A DNA stretch of 64,000 bases from Elmis aenea (taxonomy: Eukaryota > Arthropoda > Insecta > Coleoptera > Elmidae): the NCBI GenBank assembly GCA_947652605.1, contig OX393579.1, positions 42,290,970-42,354,969 of the forward strand, in the 5' to 3' direction. The notes under the pieces were generated by a model. The model searched no databases. It was not told the DNA's origin and saw only the letters and a program-made list of their open reading frames with translations. This document shows, piece by piece, positions 43,690 through 56,582 of the stretch. The first letter of the stretch is position 1; each line of letters opens with the position of its first letter. Position numbers and translations under genes: made by a program.

Positions 43690-43923
43690 TCATAAAACTT
43701 TATTTACACAAAAATATTTTCGATCGAAGTAATCACCCTAAGATAGTCCCCTGCAGCAGCTATACAATGCTGCCAGCGTTTTATTAAGTTTTGAAAGCAA
43801 TCGCTGTAGGCACTGTTAGGTCAGCCTACGAGTTTTTTTAATCTCGTTAATCGTTTAAAAACGACATCACTTTAACGAGCTTTTCACTTTTGGAAACAAA
43901 AAGAAGTCATAAGGAGCTGTGAC
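43690..43923 (-). pseudogene. mariner transposase C-terminal remnant
   Basis: On the minus strand: APYDFFLFPKVKSSLK, then TINEIKK, LLSKLNKTLAALYSC and GDYFDRKYF. These match the post-catalytic region of mariner transposases (AP(S/C)D(F/Y)FLFPKLK...G...D...I...F..CF..W..RW..CI...GDYFEGD). Four or more stops. An LTR fragment abuts it at 43924, so that insertion removed or separated the rest. Confidence 0.65.
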
Positions 43924-44000
43924 GCCTGGCATCAATTATTTTACTTTTATTTTACTTCCGTATTACTTCATTTAATCTCTTTTTTTTAATTTTGAGAGAT
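43924..44000 (-). mobile_element. LTR fragment related to the solo LTR at 32460
   Basis: GTGACGCCTGGCATCAATTA followed by TTTTACTTTTA is the reverse complement of the solo LTR's 3' end (ATAATTGATTCCAGGCGGGG region). It also matches the edge of the copy at 58090. Only about 70-80 bp are recognisable. Confidence 0.6.
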
Positions 44001-44160
44001 CAGCAATCAGAATATTTAAATTCTAAAGGCCAATGTGCTGGTAAGTAGTGGCTAAGTGGTTTAAGAGAATATGTACAATAAGCAGTATGAAATTAATATA
44101 AAATTAAAGATTTCTTATTATTAATCTAGCACCAAACCATTGATATAAAAGAAGCAAATA

Positions 44161-44558
44161 TTGGCTTTAAAAAGACTTAAACATTTTAGAAATAGGTGGC
44201 AAGATTTTTTTAATGCAAATGAATTAGGTATAACCTCAAATGACGAACAGCGATCAGGCACAAAAAGACCAAGAAGACCAAGGCCAGTCGATATCACCAT
44301 TTTTAGTAAATCAGTTTATCACCCCCGCAATCACCCGATTTAACGTCACCCGACTATTTTCTGTGGGGGTACCTGAAAGGAAAAGTCTACGCTAATAAAC
44401 CAACAACAATTCCAATGCTATAGGACAATATTCGACATGAAATTGCGGAAATAACACGCGAACTGTGCGAGAATGTCATGAAAAATATGATTAAAAGAAC
44501 AGGCATTTGTAACGCTGCCAGAAGTGGTCACTTGAGCGATGTCATATTCCATACATAA
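44161..44558 (+). pseudogene. Transposase 3' end (DDE/D, Tc1/mariner)
   Basis: From 44322 the frame reads PPQSPDLTSPDYFLWGYLKG then KVYANKPTTIPML, one TAG stop, then DNIRHEIAEITRELCENVMK and NMIKRTGIC...HLSDVIFHT to TAA at 44556-44558. The third catalytic Asp (SPDLT) and the FLWGYLK motif correspond to the intact transposase at 62180. The upstream 60-codon frame at 44161-44343 may be part of the same relic after an internal deletion but is not recognisable. Confidence 0.7.
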
Positions 44559-44779
44559 TTGTCATAAGCCTACTGTTGAATAAAAAAATCCAAATTTAAA
44601 AAAGTGTGATTCATTTCTGGGTTATTCAAAAACAACATCGGCCTGGAACATAATATTTACCCGTTATAAGAACATATTTAAAGAACTATGTACTTTGTTA
44701 TACTGAATACAGTATTTCCCAACTTCACATACGTTTTATATCTTTAAAGAACATACAGATTTATTTTCACCAATAATAA

Positions 44780-45744
44780 ATTTTTAAACATGCATTAACT
44801 TTAGGCATTAACAATTTCCAACCTGTGCAATGCTTTACTAAATAAGTATTTAAAAGGCTTAACAACATCTTCAAAAAAGAAAATTAATGTAAATATGGAT
44901 TTTATGCAACTTAACAATATGCATCTTAAACTGAAGGTTTCCATAGTAAAATTATTCTCCGGACTCGAACTTCAGATGCTCCAAGTAATGCAGTGTTTCC
45001 AAAATATAAAAAAAACATAATTTTATTTAAAAAATTGGCGTTTAAAATTTTTTTCTGCGTAAAACTTAATAACTTCCTTAATTATTATCATATTTCGATT
45101 TTTTTAATTATTCTCTTCGGCTGACGAAAATGCACTGTAAAAATTATTCTTTACAAGATTTAATAACTGTCAATTAACTTTAAGGTGCGACCTCGTAAAT
45201 TTTGGAAAGCGCGGGTAGCGTAAAATGTCACATATGAGAACTTTTTTAAATTTTTATAATTTTTATATCGAGACGAAATTGTAACGAAATATTAACGAAG
45301 TTTTTGCAACAAACAGAACTCAGATATCTTTGTCTTTGCGGCTTTCTGACGTGTACAGTTTTTTAAACACTGTTATTTTCCGAATAATAACGCCAAAGCA
45401 CTTTTAAAATTTAGATGACAATAAACTTACCTTCATGCAAGATATTATAGCGCTTATTTATTTCCTATTTCATATTTATTTAATAAAAATTTCAAATAAC
45501 TGTAGAAGAGTAAATATTGCTTATAAAAATTCAAAAATTGTGCCATTTTGGTGATGTTAACGCATGGGCGCGAAAATGCTAACCAAATTGCAAATGCAAG
45601 TGAAGAATCTTACGTAGTTTTTGATTATGAAAATCTTTTATGTGTGCACTTTTATCGTAAAATAATCAGGGGAGTTAATATTTGCATATATTTAATTTTG
45701 CATGGAAAACTCCTTTGAACAATATTTTCAGTCAACACCCTGTA
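44780..45744. mobile_element. Family B mariner-type repeat, copy 2
   Basis: It ends CAGTCAACACCCTG|TA (45729-45744). The right portion matches 12100-12228 directly, while 44900-45010 (ATGCAACTTAACAATATGCA, ACTTCAGATGCTCCAAGTAA) is inverted relative to 11640-11750. It is thus a foldback relative of family B. No coding sequence. Confidence 0.6.
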
Positions 45745-47530
45745 TATTTTGATATATGGAATAACAGTTTGTCGTTGCATATACTAATTTAAATATCCCT
45801 CGCGTAACAGTTACTCCACAAGCAGTAAAATATTTTGTGTTTATCCTGTTTTTTATTAATTTAAAAAATTATATTTTGCGTTGTTTTTTTTTGAGAAAAA
45901 AAATTGTGGGTACCTACTTCCTACTTATATATTTAATTGTGTTATGTTACTGTTTTTTTATGAAACGAAGACTCGTTATTCAACAAATACCTGCCAAAAT
46001 TACACTCACTGTCAAAAATTATTTTTAAAAAAATAATAAAAAAAAAAAAATTGTAATTAACTATGAAGGGCGGCAAAAAACATTTTTGCCCAGGGCTGCG
46101 GAAAAGCTAGATCGGGCCCTGCTATCAATGACTATGATGGGGTGTTTAAAGACTGCACCACCGGTAAAGTGGATGAAGCAATAAAAAATTTAATAAAGCC
46201 TTTGTAGTTTATGCTAGTATATATCTAATTTTTAATTTTTTTAAAGTAATGTACTACGAGTTTTTATTAAATATTTAAAGTTTAATATGTCTTTGTTTAA
46301 CCGGTAGAAGTGATCCGTTATTTTTTGGGAAGGAGGCCCGGGCTACAGGTTACAGGCCTGTCACAGACCCAAAAAAATTCTTTTAGCGACCCTCTTTGTG
46401 TGTATTAAAAAAAAGTGCTGCCCCAGGTTCTAATATAATTAACTTCATTTTTTTAAATGACGTCTGTCAAATCAAATGTGTTTATTTTTTAATTTCACCC
46501 CGCAATCAATCTATTACAGACAATATTATACACAAAACGTATTTTTTACTAAAATTGTCGATTGACTTGTTAAATTAAAAGGCAAAATCTAAATTATTAT
46601 TGCAGGCACTTAAATAACATTTTAACATTACCAAAAAAACAGGTTTTTTAAACATAACTGTAATTATTATTTTTTATCTTCTGTTATATCGCAATTTGGT
46701 ACGGTTCTGTAGTTTTGAAATCATTTATTGCATTTTTTGCGTCCACTCCCTAGAACTATGAGTCAAAAGTTTCCTCTATGAATTGTGAAACCCAGTTTAT
46801 GGCGGAATTATGCATTAGGCCTGCAAAAAGTCTGGCGAATATGCGATTTTGCAGTTGTTATTTATCTTTTGTAACCTCTGTGAAAATTAAAACATGAATA
46901 ATTTCAGGGGTTGAAATATATCATTGTTGTTTCCTCTTTAAAACGTTAGCTTTCACACGTACATACAATATTTGTACACTTTATTGTTTCTAGTTGAAGA
47001 GTGTTCATTTCATAATGTTTTGTAATTCAGCGGATATATTTTGGCAAAAATTTTAAATAATTTACTAAATTTAGCGATGGTTGTCATTTAATACATAAAG
47101 GTGACTTATTTTGAGAGATTATAATTTTAAATAACAAAAAATTGTTACACAAATCGTAAAGCACAATAGCTGCAACAAGAGTTGTATTTTAAAAGAAAAA
47201 CACAACATAAAAATACATTATTAAATAACTTTAATATGTAAATATTTTGCGGCATACTTCAAGTGCATACAGTTGTTAATAATTTAGTGCATTGAAGCGC
47301 TGTAAACAAAATAAATTTCCAACGGCATTTTGAAATTTTGCTGTTGTGCAACACATTATTATTCTATTAATTACCTCAAGGAATAGTGAATTTATATTTC
47401 CATATTCTACTTACTTAGTGTAAAGGAATTAATATACACTTGCTGTTTATATTTTATAATGCAAATCATTTAAGGTTTTTTAAAAATAAGACCCTAATAA
47501 TATTTTTAAGCATTTACATACCAAAACTTG
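45745..47530. other. Mostly unrecognised; GC-rich transposon scraps near 46060-46130 and 46320-46430
   Basis: The two patches (GCCCAGGGCTGCGG, GGCGGCAAAAAACA; GGAGGCCCGGGCTACAGG, GTGCTGCCCCAGG) look like eroded hAT-type ends, but boundaries and TSDs cannot be fixed. No gene. Confidence 0.3.
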
Positions 47531-48289
47531 CAAAAATTATAAATATACAGTGTGTATAGAAAATAACGTAACTGGTCAATATCTCGTCTTATAACTTTAC
47601 AACAAAAAGTTTCAAATTAAAGTTGTTTGTGGTCATTTAGTACATAACCTTAAATTATTTTCAACTATACAGAGTTTTATTTTTGCGCACCGATACATTA
47701 CTTTGTTTTCTTAAATAGAACACCCCATATATTTTGTGTTTTACAATTGCAAAATTAAATTCCCCTTAAAAATGTACAAGGTTGTATGTGCCTAAAATTA
47801 ATCGGAGTTATTTAAGTTTTTACAAAATTGACAGGAATAGCACTTTAAAAAATATTAATATTTCACAGCATAGCAATGTCAGAACAAATTCCTTTGACAC
47901 CTTAGTTGACAATAATGTTATAGTGATTGCTGACTAGTTAAAATAATAAAATAATACACAGGATGTTTCTTATGCATGGTCCTTTGACTAAACTTCAAAC
48001 ACGAACAGGGCAAGTTTTTTAAATGGAACGCCCTATATAATTTAACATTTTCTTATCGATAATTTAATTAACTAAAACCTTTTATTATTTATTTCTCAAA
48101 ATAGTAATTCTCGAGTTTTTGCGGATTTAATGGTAATTTACGGGCACCTACACAATATTTAATAAAATAAAGCAAGTAGGCTTTGGAAATATCTCGAAAA
48201 TTTGTTTCAAATGTCAAATACAACTCTATTTCCACCTTTAACCTGTATTTTTTTATTGATTTCCTTATGTTTTTAAAATAATTTAGGTT
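47531..48289. repeat. Repeat-derived sequence with 'GGAACACCC..ATAT' motifs
   Basis: TAGAACACCCCATATATTTT at 47717 and TGGAACGCCCTATATAATTT at 48021 are variants of the GGAACACCATGTATATTTT motif inside family C arms. The area is probably built of diverged relatives. No ORF of interest. Confidence 0.4.
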
Positions 48290-49430
48290 TTTGAAGCGGC
48301 CCTCCAACACAAATATAAGTTATTTGTATTTTTAAATTCGCCAGAAAATACTCTACTTAATACCACTACCGTTCTATTAAAAAAAAATACTATTAGTTCT
48401 GCAATCTTCAAAGTCAATTAAAGTAAACTTTATGTCAATAAAAATTTACAAAAACTTTTTTCGGACACTTGACCTAATAAAATTTAATTTATGCAGGTCA
48501 CGGCACACTTAACAAAAAAATAAATTTTAGTCCAAAAATTATTTGAGTTTATAAAAATTAAACAAAATGGTGCATTTATAGGTATTAACAATTGCTTTTT
48601 CTTGACAAAGTGTGGAAATATACAAGGTGTTCATTAAAAAAAAGAAAGTTGGGGTAATTTCCGGCCAACAAACAATAGTGTACAGGGTGGTTCAAATTCG
48701 ATGGGATTACATGGGTATCTCGCTTAATAGTCAAGATAAAAACGGTTAAATTACAAAAAAATGTGCAGTTTTATAGGACAAACTCAAAACTGTTTTCAAA
48801 AATATTCTATCATTTCCAGTTTTTGAGTTATTAAAAAAAAAATTTTTTTGTTATATTCATAATGTGTCATATCTCCCTTATTGTTTTAAATATCAAAAAA
48901 GTTTATGAAGACTATTTTTAGATGTTTTATGTAGATTTTGATAGTACTAAAAAAAAATTACGCTCGCCGTTAAAAAGTTCTGACACAAACTCATCTTTTT
49001 TTAAATAGAAGCTATAGTTGGCTAAGACCTATTTAAATTCCTCATTTTTTTCCGTTTCCAAAAATATATAAGGCTTGATGTATTTATTTTCAATAATACG
49101 CAAGTTACAAAGGTTTTTCAATTTTTTTTAAAGATGTAAAACAAAAAGTAGGCTGTGAAAACAAAAAAAAAACAAGAAAAACCGTAAATGATGGTATATA
49201 TTTGAGAACTGTTTTAAGTTTGTCTCAAAAAACTGCACATTTTTGGTAATTTAACCGTTTCTCTATCTTGACTATTAAGCGAGATACCCATGTAATTCCA
49301 TCGAATTTGGACCACCCTGTACATATGTTTAAATAATCCTGTTTTTCACACCTATCATATGACTAAAATTGTATTTATCTAAAATCAAAACTAAAGGAAA
49401 AAAAACGGAGTGTAGCAGAATTCAGTTACA
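48290..49430. mobile_element. Family C, single-arm copy split by a family A insertion
   Basis: 48290-48680 and 49322-49430 are collinear with 14848-15352. The interruption is exactly the TA-flanked family A element at 48681-49321. The continuation matches on both sides (left ACAATAGTG, right CATATGTTTAAATAATCC). Confidence 0.8.
48681..49321. mobile_element. Family A palindromic mariner-type element, short copy
   Basis: TA|CAGGGTGGTTCAAATTCG ... CGAATTTGGACCACCCTG|TA, 637 bp between the TAs. The inner palindrome centre present in the 22.7-kb copy is shortened here. The uninterrupted homologue at 15240-15255 shows one TA where this insertion has two. Confidence 0.9.
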
Positions 49431-49886
49431 ACCGGTATATTATCGATAAATTAAAGTAAACAATTTTTTAAAATTTAATATGTCTGGTTTGTGTTTATAT
49501 AGCAAAAAATACAAAGTACAAGTAAATATTCCTACGTAGGAAAAACAAACGCCCATATTTGTTTGTTTATTTTATCATATAGAACCTGATCTTCCCTATT
49601 TTTAAATATTGTTTATTTTTCCTGGGTTAAACAAATATAAACAAAATTACATATTCTTAAAAATAAAAATTCTTGTTGGTATCTTAGTCTATTTCACTGC
49701 TTTAAATAAAGGTTTTGTCATGCATCTCGCATAATCAATAAAAATTCTTTTGTATGTTTTCAATGAACAGCTACAATGAAGATGGGAGTATTTAGGAATG
49801 AAAAACCAAAATCTTAAAATAGTATTGATTCTGAGAATATTAATTAGAGTATTAGAGCATAATTTCAAAAAAAAATAAAAATTTGG
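49431..49886. other. Intergenic, nothing recognised
   Basis: No supported feature. Confidence 0.4.
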
Positions 49887-50779
49887 TACCGTAGAATAGG
49901 CCAACTTGGGACAGTAGGGTAACTTGGGACAAAATGATATTCTCACCTAAAAATTTTATTTACAACTGTCAACTTTTGAGATAATCAAAGTTGCTTAGTA
50001 GAGTTTTAAAAGTATCATATATAAGCTTAAAAAAACGAATCAGTTTTTGAAATTACTACAAGACGGTAAGTTATTACATCCATTTTTTTTAATTAATATA
50101 AAATGGCCGAATTAAGAACTGTTTAAAATTTCTCTTGTACTTTTGTTATGAAAATATACGTTTAATATTAAGTCTTGAATAACTTATCTCATTTTTTTAT
50201 TTAATACTACCTATGTTCAAAAATGAATGATTGTCCGTTTTGGTGAACATTTTTGTTCAAAAATGATGGTCTCATTAGTTTTTAATTCAATTAATATATT
50301 GAATCCTGCTTTAAAAAACTTTTTTACAAATGAGACAATCATTTTTAAACAGAGGTAGTACATTTTTTTTAATTTTTCCAATCAAAATATCGTTTAGTTT
50401 AAAATTTTTGTAATTTGCGAATTAAAGTTTTATTTTCTTTATTTTTGATATTTTTTGTCATGTTGAATAATTATGAAAGATCAATTTAATATAAAAAATA
50501 TAATATAACTGTCCCAAGTAGGACTTTATAGGCTAAACTTGAGTCAAACTATAATTCATAAGTGTCCCAAGTTGCCCGGTCTTAAGTATTACTTGGGACA
50601 GAAAGTTTTTTTTGTTGGTATCTTGTATATATACATATATATTTATTTTATATATAGAATATTGTTCATTGGCACCTCACCCAATTACATAAAAAAATTC
50701 AAAGTTTTTAATTAAAAAATGAACGTGGTACACGCTTTCAAATGTTGAAACTGTCCCAAGTAGCCCCATTCTACCGGTA
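49887..50779. mobile_element. TA-flanked element with repeated ACTTGGGACA motif
   Basis: Ends TACCGTAGAATAGGCCAACT and, inverted, TACCGGTAGAATGGGGCTAC, with flanking TA. The decamer ACTTGGGACA or a close variant appears about six times, mainly subterminal (49903, 49920, 50511, 50562, 50591, 50752). That is the kind of iterated site a transposase binds. No coding region. Confidence 0.75.
50206..50362. mobile_element. ~155-bp MITE nested in the ACTTGGGACA element
   Basis: CTACCTATGTTCAAAAATGA and its inverted counterpart (ending TTTTTAAACAGAGGTAG) are flanked by TA. Both arms include ATGATTGTC; another copy of TTCAAAAATGAT(G)GTCTCATT lies within. Confidence 0.55.
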
Positions 50780-52337
50780 CAAATATAACAAATTTATTCT
50801 AATTTATAACTTAGTTGATTTGGAGCTTTCCAGTTTGTATGAATTGGGTTCAAAATTAACAATTTTTTAAAGATGTACATATATAACTACTAATACATGG
50901 AAAAACATCAACTGGAAAATTAAAACAGGAAACTGCGAGGAAATATAATGAATGTGATAATTATTTTGTATTTTTTTACCTGTTTCCTAGAATTAATTTC
51001 TTGTCTAAGACATTTTCTTTTGAAAACCATAACAAAAGGCAACAATACAAGATTTGTCACAGCTCTCTGAGAAGTTTCGCAGCAAATACTAATAACGAAT
51101 GTTTTGCATTTTATGTAAACCGCAACTGCTAATTGCCCTTTGTTGTTGACGACAGATGAGAGACGATGAATACAAATGTGACAGTAAAATCAGAGACTAA
51201 AGACATTATTCCTGGAGGAAATGAACTCTGAACCTGACAATACGACCTTCTTTCTATGAGTGATGTAACGACGAACAAGAGTACCTACTACATATTCGTT
51301 ACTTGCTTTTGCAACTTGTTGGCAACGTAGACGCGTATGTATTTAAAACCATTGCAGTTGGAGCGATGGCATTTTACAATGCTTTTACGATTATTATACA
51401 GCTGATGCTTTTATGTGACAGATATAGTTCATTCAGAACCGTTGCTATTATAATTTATCTTCTCGATATATTCCTGCATTGCTCTTGTAAATTATTCACA
51501 GCTACTATTAAAGTACAGATTTAAAGTAAAAATATGCCAATAGTGCATAACAAAATACATGTTGGCAGTAACATTTTTAAATCTAAATTCTTTAAGAAGG
51601 ACTAACATAAACAAACCTTTTCGATAAGTTATGAAAACACAGAAAAATAGTTAATTTTCTGTTCACTTATCATTTAGGTGAAGAAATGTTTAAAGTTCAA
51701 ATATGTTACAATACAAATACCTTTTTTTTTGTAAAGATCTCTTGTAGCAATTCTTGGCCAGTTTCAATTGCAGGTCTCTTTATTAGAAGCTTCATTATTT
51801 ATTTATTTATTTACTCACACGTAACTGCCCTGGCAACGTTTATTGTTGTCAACGATGTTCATTTAAAATTGCATTAATTTAGTTCAATGATGCTCCATGA
51901 TTTGTTGTTCATAAGACCTTGTATATTGAAACAACAAAGTTAGTGTTTTAATTGTGAAACATCGGTACAACACAAGACACAGACCAGACTTTGATAGAGT
52001 CAAAACCAAAAGTTCTTAATGCATTAATAGAAAGTATGATTCTCTATTGGCCAAAAATTATACGAAATTGATGAAAATTCATTCAGCTGTTATAAAATCA
52101 ATACAGTTTTAACTAATCGTCGTTGCTAATATTGATAGGCGCTACAATAATAGCTCCGTGTTTGTTTATAAATAACTAAATTAACAAGACTGTAAAAGAC
52201 GAAGAAATTAGATCTTAACTTGGTCTAGGATTTCTACAAGATATCCTTAAAAAAAAATTCAAGAAAAATGTAATTAATTATTACATTATTATTACGGTAA
52301 TAATATTCGGTATAGGTACATTTAAAAAAATATATAT
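50780..52337. other. Intergenic, nothing recognised
   Basis: Several 60-70 codon frames (51303, 51686) show hydrophobic stretches but no recognisable domain and no splice context I can support. Confidence 0.4.
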
Positions 52338-52732
52338 ACCGGGTGATTCAGTTTGACTGTCGCACCGCTATAACTTTTTTATATTAAGAGGAAACCCCTA
52401 CAAACCTCTTATTTTTGTACAACAACCCTGTTTTGTCTAGTCAAATACAAGTTTTTTGTTAAAAATAATAAATAACTTTTAAACTTATTTTCTCAAATAT
52501 TTTCCTATTTATACTTATTTTTAATGCGCTCTTAAATTTAGATAATAATCAATAAAAAAAAGGTATGCCATGTAGTTTTTAAAAAAAAGTTGATTATTGC
52601 CAGTCTGACATATTTTATCGTAAAAACATCATTTGTACGTTATTCGTAAGAGAATTTTCCACGATTGACAAAAATATAAGATTACCTCTTAAAATAACAA
52701 AGTTATAGGGTTGCGACAGTCAAACTGTATAC
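52338..52732. mobile_element. ~395-bp MITE with CAGTTTGACTGTCGCA arms
   Basis: CAGTTTGACTGTCGCACCGC followed by TATAACTTTTT (52350 on), and inverted AACAAAGTTATAGGGTTGCG / ACAGTCAAACTG (52687-52729). Arms about 55 bp; the left outer edge is TACCGGGTGATT. TA flanks are plausible. Confidence 0.6.
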
Positions 52733-52736
52733 AGTG

Positions 52737-53130
52737 CAGCGCAATAGTATGGAAAGAGACAAATATCTAGAACAATATTGAAGATATAACCATGATATTT
52801 GGTATATGACTGTTGTCTTATCTATTGGATTCGATGAAAATACTAATGCTTTAACGCAACTTTCGGTTCAGCCGGGAACGAACTTAAAATTTGAATTTCT
52901 TCATAAAACCTTGTATATTTTTAAATTATTCTTTAAATTTACTTTCAATAATGCCTACGTTTACCTAAATGGGTCTAAACTCCACCGTTTTCGCAAAATT
53001 TACATTTTTTATGAAAAATTTTAGCATTTGGCATTTAGAATTCCAAATATTTTCAATATTATAAAACTAAAAACGGCTGTGGACATTCGTTTAAAATAAA
53101 ATTGACAATAAATTTATTAACACTTTGCAC
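52737..53130. repeat. Family D repeat (shared with 26560-26900)
   Basis: Parallel blocks GATATAACCATGATATTTGG / GATATAACAATGAAATTTTG, GGATTCGATG(A/G)AAATA, the CTTTCGGTTCAGCCGG / CTTCCGGTTCAACCGG pair and ATGGGTCTAAA identify the family. The CGGTTCA-CCGG hairpin also resembles the family C arm. No protein-coding signal. Confidence 0.6.
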
Positions 53131-55641
53131 TAGCTACATTTTAAAAATATTATACAGGGCGTTTTTTAACCTTAGTCAAACTTGTAAAACTTTAAACATC
53201 GATAACTCATTTTTCTGAAATACAACACCCTCATTTATTCACAGTCTTATAGAAAATTTAATTGTCCTTCAAAAACATTAAGTTAATAATATAGTTTCAA
53301 TTGATATTTACCAAAATATCGCGATTTTATTATAAATGATTAGGACAACGTAATATTTTTAAGTAGGCTATGAAGGTAGACTGCGGTTATTTTAGAACAA
53401 TTGAAATCAAAAACAAAAATGTATAATTTTATATGTTGCCTACGACTTTTTGAATATTTTTTTGTAAGAAATATGTTATTTCACATTCCTACGTGTAAAT
53501 CAAAGTTTCTTAAAATTATATTTGGATTTATTCAATGGATCAGTGTGATGAGACAATTACCAAATGCAAAGTCCTACAAACCAATTGATAATGTATATTA
53601 GGTACGCGAAAAGGGCGCTCATTTAAAATAGTTACTAACCTGTCTTATCTTGAAAATTAAAAAAAAAGGTTAGGATTTATAAACACACAAAAAATAGTTT
53701 ATAGAATTTGGTAAATGTGTCATCACATTTGGGTTATTTGACGAAACCCGTGTTGCTTAAAGTAAAGTGCCATAGCATTAGCGAACGCTGGAACAGCAAA
53801 CTTTACTAATGACATATTTTTGAGTCTCATCGCGCGTGTACAGATATTTTCTTTATACATTCGTAAAATTTGTTTACAGATGTTAAAACAAAAGATCTGT
53901 AATCTAAAGTGCACAAGCTACACTGAATGCTTGGTGCAAACATTGTTTTTGGGGTACAATTTATCTAAATTTCCTTAAAGCCACTTTTTAAAGAATGGCA
54001 CAAACAATTGTGGTTAGCTAAAATGCAAATCGTTAGTCACGGACTAGCAACGAATTTTACTATTTTTGAACACGATGCATTTTGTGTAAAAATTGTGGCA
54101 CGCTAACTCCACCATATCCAGTTGAGTCTGTGGCAAATTTAAAAGCGTACTTTTCAGCGATTATTGCAAAACAAATGAACGCTTATTATGAATAGGGTGA
54201 AAACGTTTTAAAGCTGGGAGCATGAAACACTTCAAAACATATACTCTCATTACACTCAGTGCCAACATGAACAACCACTAATAAATATACATCATAACGA
54301 ACAATATTTTACTTTGCAGCAAACACTATATTTTCCTGTTGTAAGCAAAATAAACTACACACAACAAGTTCTAAACGTACTGAATAAATTACGGACAAAA
54401 ACAAATGAGTTTAATAGCGAATAATACCCTAATTAATAGTTAATTAAAGGCGACAAAAAGCACGCTTTAGTTTATACCGGAAATTCATTTGCACACCTAA
54501 AAATTTACATATTTCGAGTTTTAAGTTAATAAAAAAAGCATACAAAAAATCTGACTATTGAAAAAGACTGGTATTTAAAACAACACACAATTTTACATGC
54601 TACATAAAAAACCTTAAAGTTTTATTTATATGAATTAATTATGCAACTAGGCACCATCATAAAAATAGAAACTTTAAAGAGTTCAAAATATTCATTTTTA
54701 TTAGTTTCACAAAATAAAACAGTATAATATGCAATTTTCCAAGACTCCAAACGGCAAACACCTATAATCACAGACAGATGAACTACAAATAATATTATAA
54801 CTTTTATGACAAACGCAAATATTGACAATTAGGCTCTCGTTGTCCATTGGGCTAAATGAGCTATAGCCCACAGGCGTCATTGGTTTAAGAATCCTTAAGA
54901 ACCGAGTATGTTGATATGATTTTTATTTCAATTTTGAATCCCAACTTATAACAAATACGACTTGGAGAATACTGCCTGTATCAGTATATCGCAGTTGGCC
55001 ATCGCTTCAATAAATTATCTCATTACACTATATAGTACACGCATCGATGAACTTCAATAACGTCTGGAGGATATTTTTTTATTATCATTTTATACAAGTC
55101 TTATTCGTAAACACCGGATGAATGTTTCAACGGGAAGATAATGGCGATCTCGAAAACCGTTAAAGATAGAAGGATTGGTAAATTAGCAAAAAATGTGTTT
55201 TTACGAGCTTAGTAGGAATCTAAACTGAAATTGGTTACCCAGTTTCTCCAATATACTAAAAAATGAAAGCAAAGAATAACTAACATTTTAAAATTTCTTC
55301 CGATAAAACGATTCAAATCGGAACACCCCGTATATCTGTTATTTGGAAAAAATAATAATAATCATTGTCTTAATCATTAAATTCTTTATCGATTGCATAA
55401 AAATGTCCATAAAACACTTTAATATCGCATCGCAAAAGCTAATCAGACTCAGACTGGACCAGTTTTGACAACGCAATAGGATAAAGGCCATTTAAGATGT
55501 TATAGTTAAAATTACAAATTTAGTCTTTCCTGTTTTGCAATAAAGATTCATACTACACACACTTCTTTGGTAATAAAACCATCATTCGTTCTCTAAATGT
55601 TTCCGAGGTTCCATGTTCTTCGCGTTAAAATATACACCCTG
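53131..55641. other. Repeat-derived and unrecognised intergenic sequence
   Basis: Lone transposon-like ends are seen at 53155 (CAGGGCGTTTTTTAACC), 55320 (GGAACACCCCGTATAT) and 55636 (CACCCTGTATA). No supported gene, and no partner ends. Confidence 0.35.
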
Positions 55642-55648
55642 TATATTA

Positions 55649-56376
55649 TACAGGGTGTTACATGACGTAACTGCCAAACTTAAGGAGCGTGTTCCTTAAG
55701 TCAATTTAAGCAAAAAATATTTTATTAACCATTGTCTAAAACTTGATGGTTATCGAGTTATATATAGACCTTTAAAGTTTATAAAAAAAGGTCAATGTTA
55801 ACATAAAAAAGTATGAAATGCCGCTTTTATCTTCTAAAATATTGATTTAACAACAAAATGTTTTTTTATAAAATTTGCATCGCCATTTTTTCTGCGCCTT
55901 ATGGTGTACTCGTTTTTGTGTTGTTAAATACTTTTTGAAAGTGCTCAAAATTTTCAAAAACAAATGAATTACTAGAAAAAGGTTCATTTTAGGCCTATAT
56001 GACCTTTCACATTTTATAAAGTAGTTTAAAGAGGAATCTAATAATGTAATAATATACAGGGTGTTCAATTTAAAACAACTAGGTTGGTTGCCATAGCAAA
56101 TAAACCGTAAGTACAAAACAAAATCGAGTACATCATAAGGAGCAGAAAAGAGAGTGATGCATCTTTTAGAAATAACATTTTGTTGTTAAATCAATATTTT
56201 AGAAGATAAAAGCGTTATTTCACACTTTTTCATGTTAAATTTTTTTTATAAACCTTAAAGGTCTATAACACGATAACCATCGAGTTTGGGCTATGGTTTA
56301 TATAACATTTTTTGCTTAAAATGACTCAAGGAACATGCTCCTTAAGTTTGGTCGTTAAGTCATGCAACACCCTGTA
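55649..56376. mobile_element. TA-flanked foldback element with ~235-bp arms
   Basis: TA|CAGGGTGTTACATGACG at the left and, inverted, CAGGGTGTTGCATGACTTAA at the right. The arms match to about 55870 and 56155 (AAGGAACATGCTCCTTAAGT, TTAGAAGATAAAAGCG). The centre carries another terminus-like motif, ATACAGGGTGTTCAATTT, at 56055. No transposase. Confidence 0.85.
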
Positions 56377-56582
56377 TAATAGGTGTTAAACTTAGTTTCC
56401 AACCTCATAGGATCAATTGTATGTTAAAGGTTTAACATTTCTCCATAAGATTTTACACGTGTCAGTTCATTGTTATTAAAATATTCGTATTTATAACACA
56501 CTTAAACATAAATCGTTTTAAAATGCATTAACGAAACAACGTGTATTAAAGATACGGTAATAGCATTTTAGTCTTACACCAC

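Noticed and set aside
51303..51877. Two small hydrophobic ORFs as secreted or membrane proteins
   Set aside because: Composition is explained by AT-rich sequence, and no signal peptide with a convincing downstream mature region is seen.
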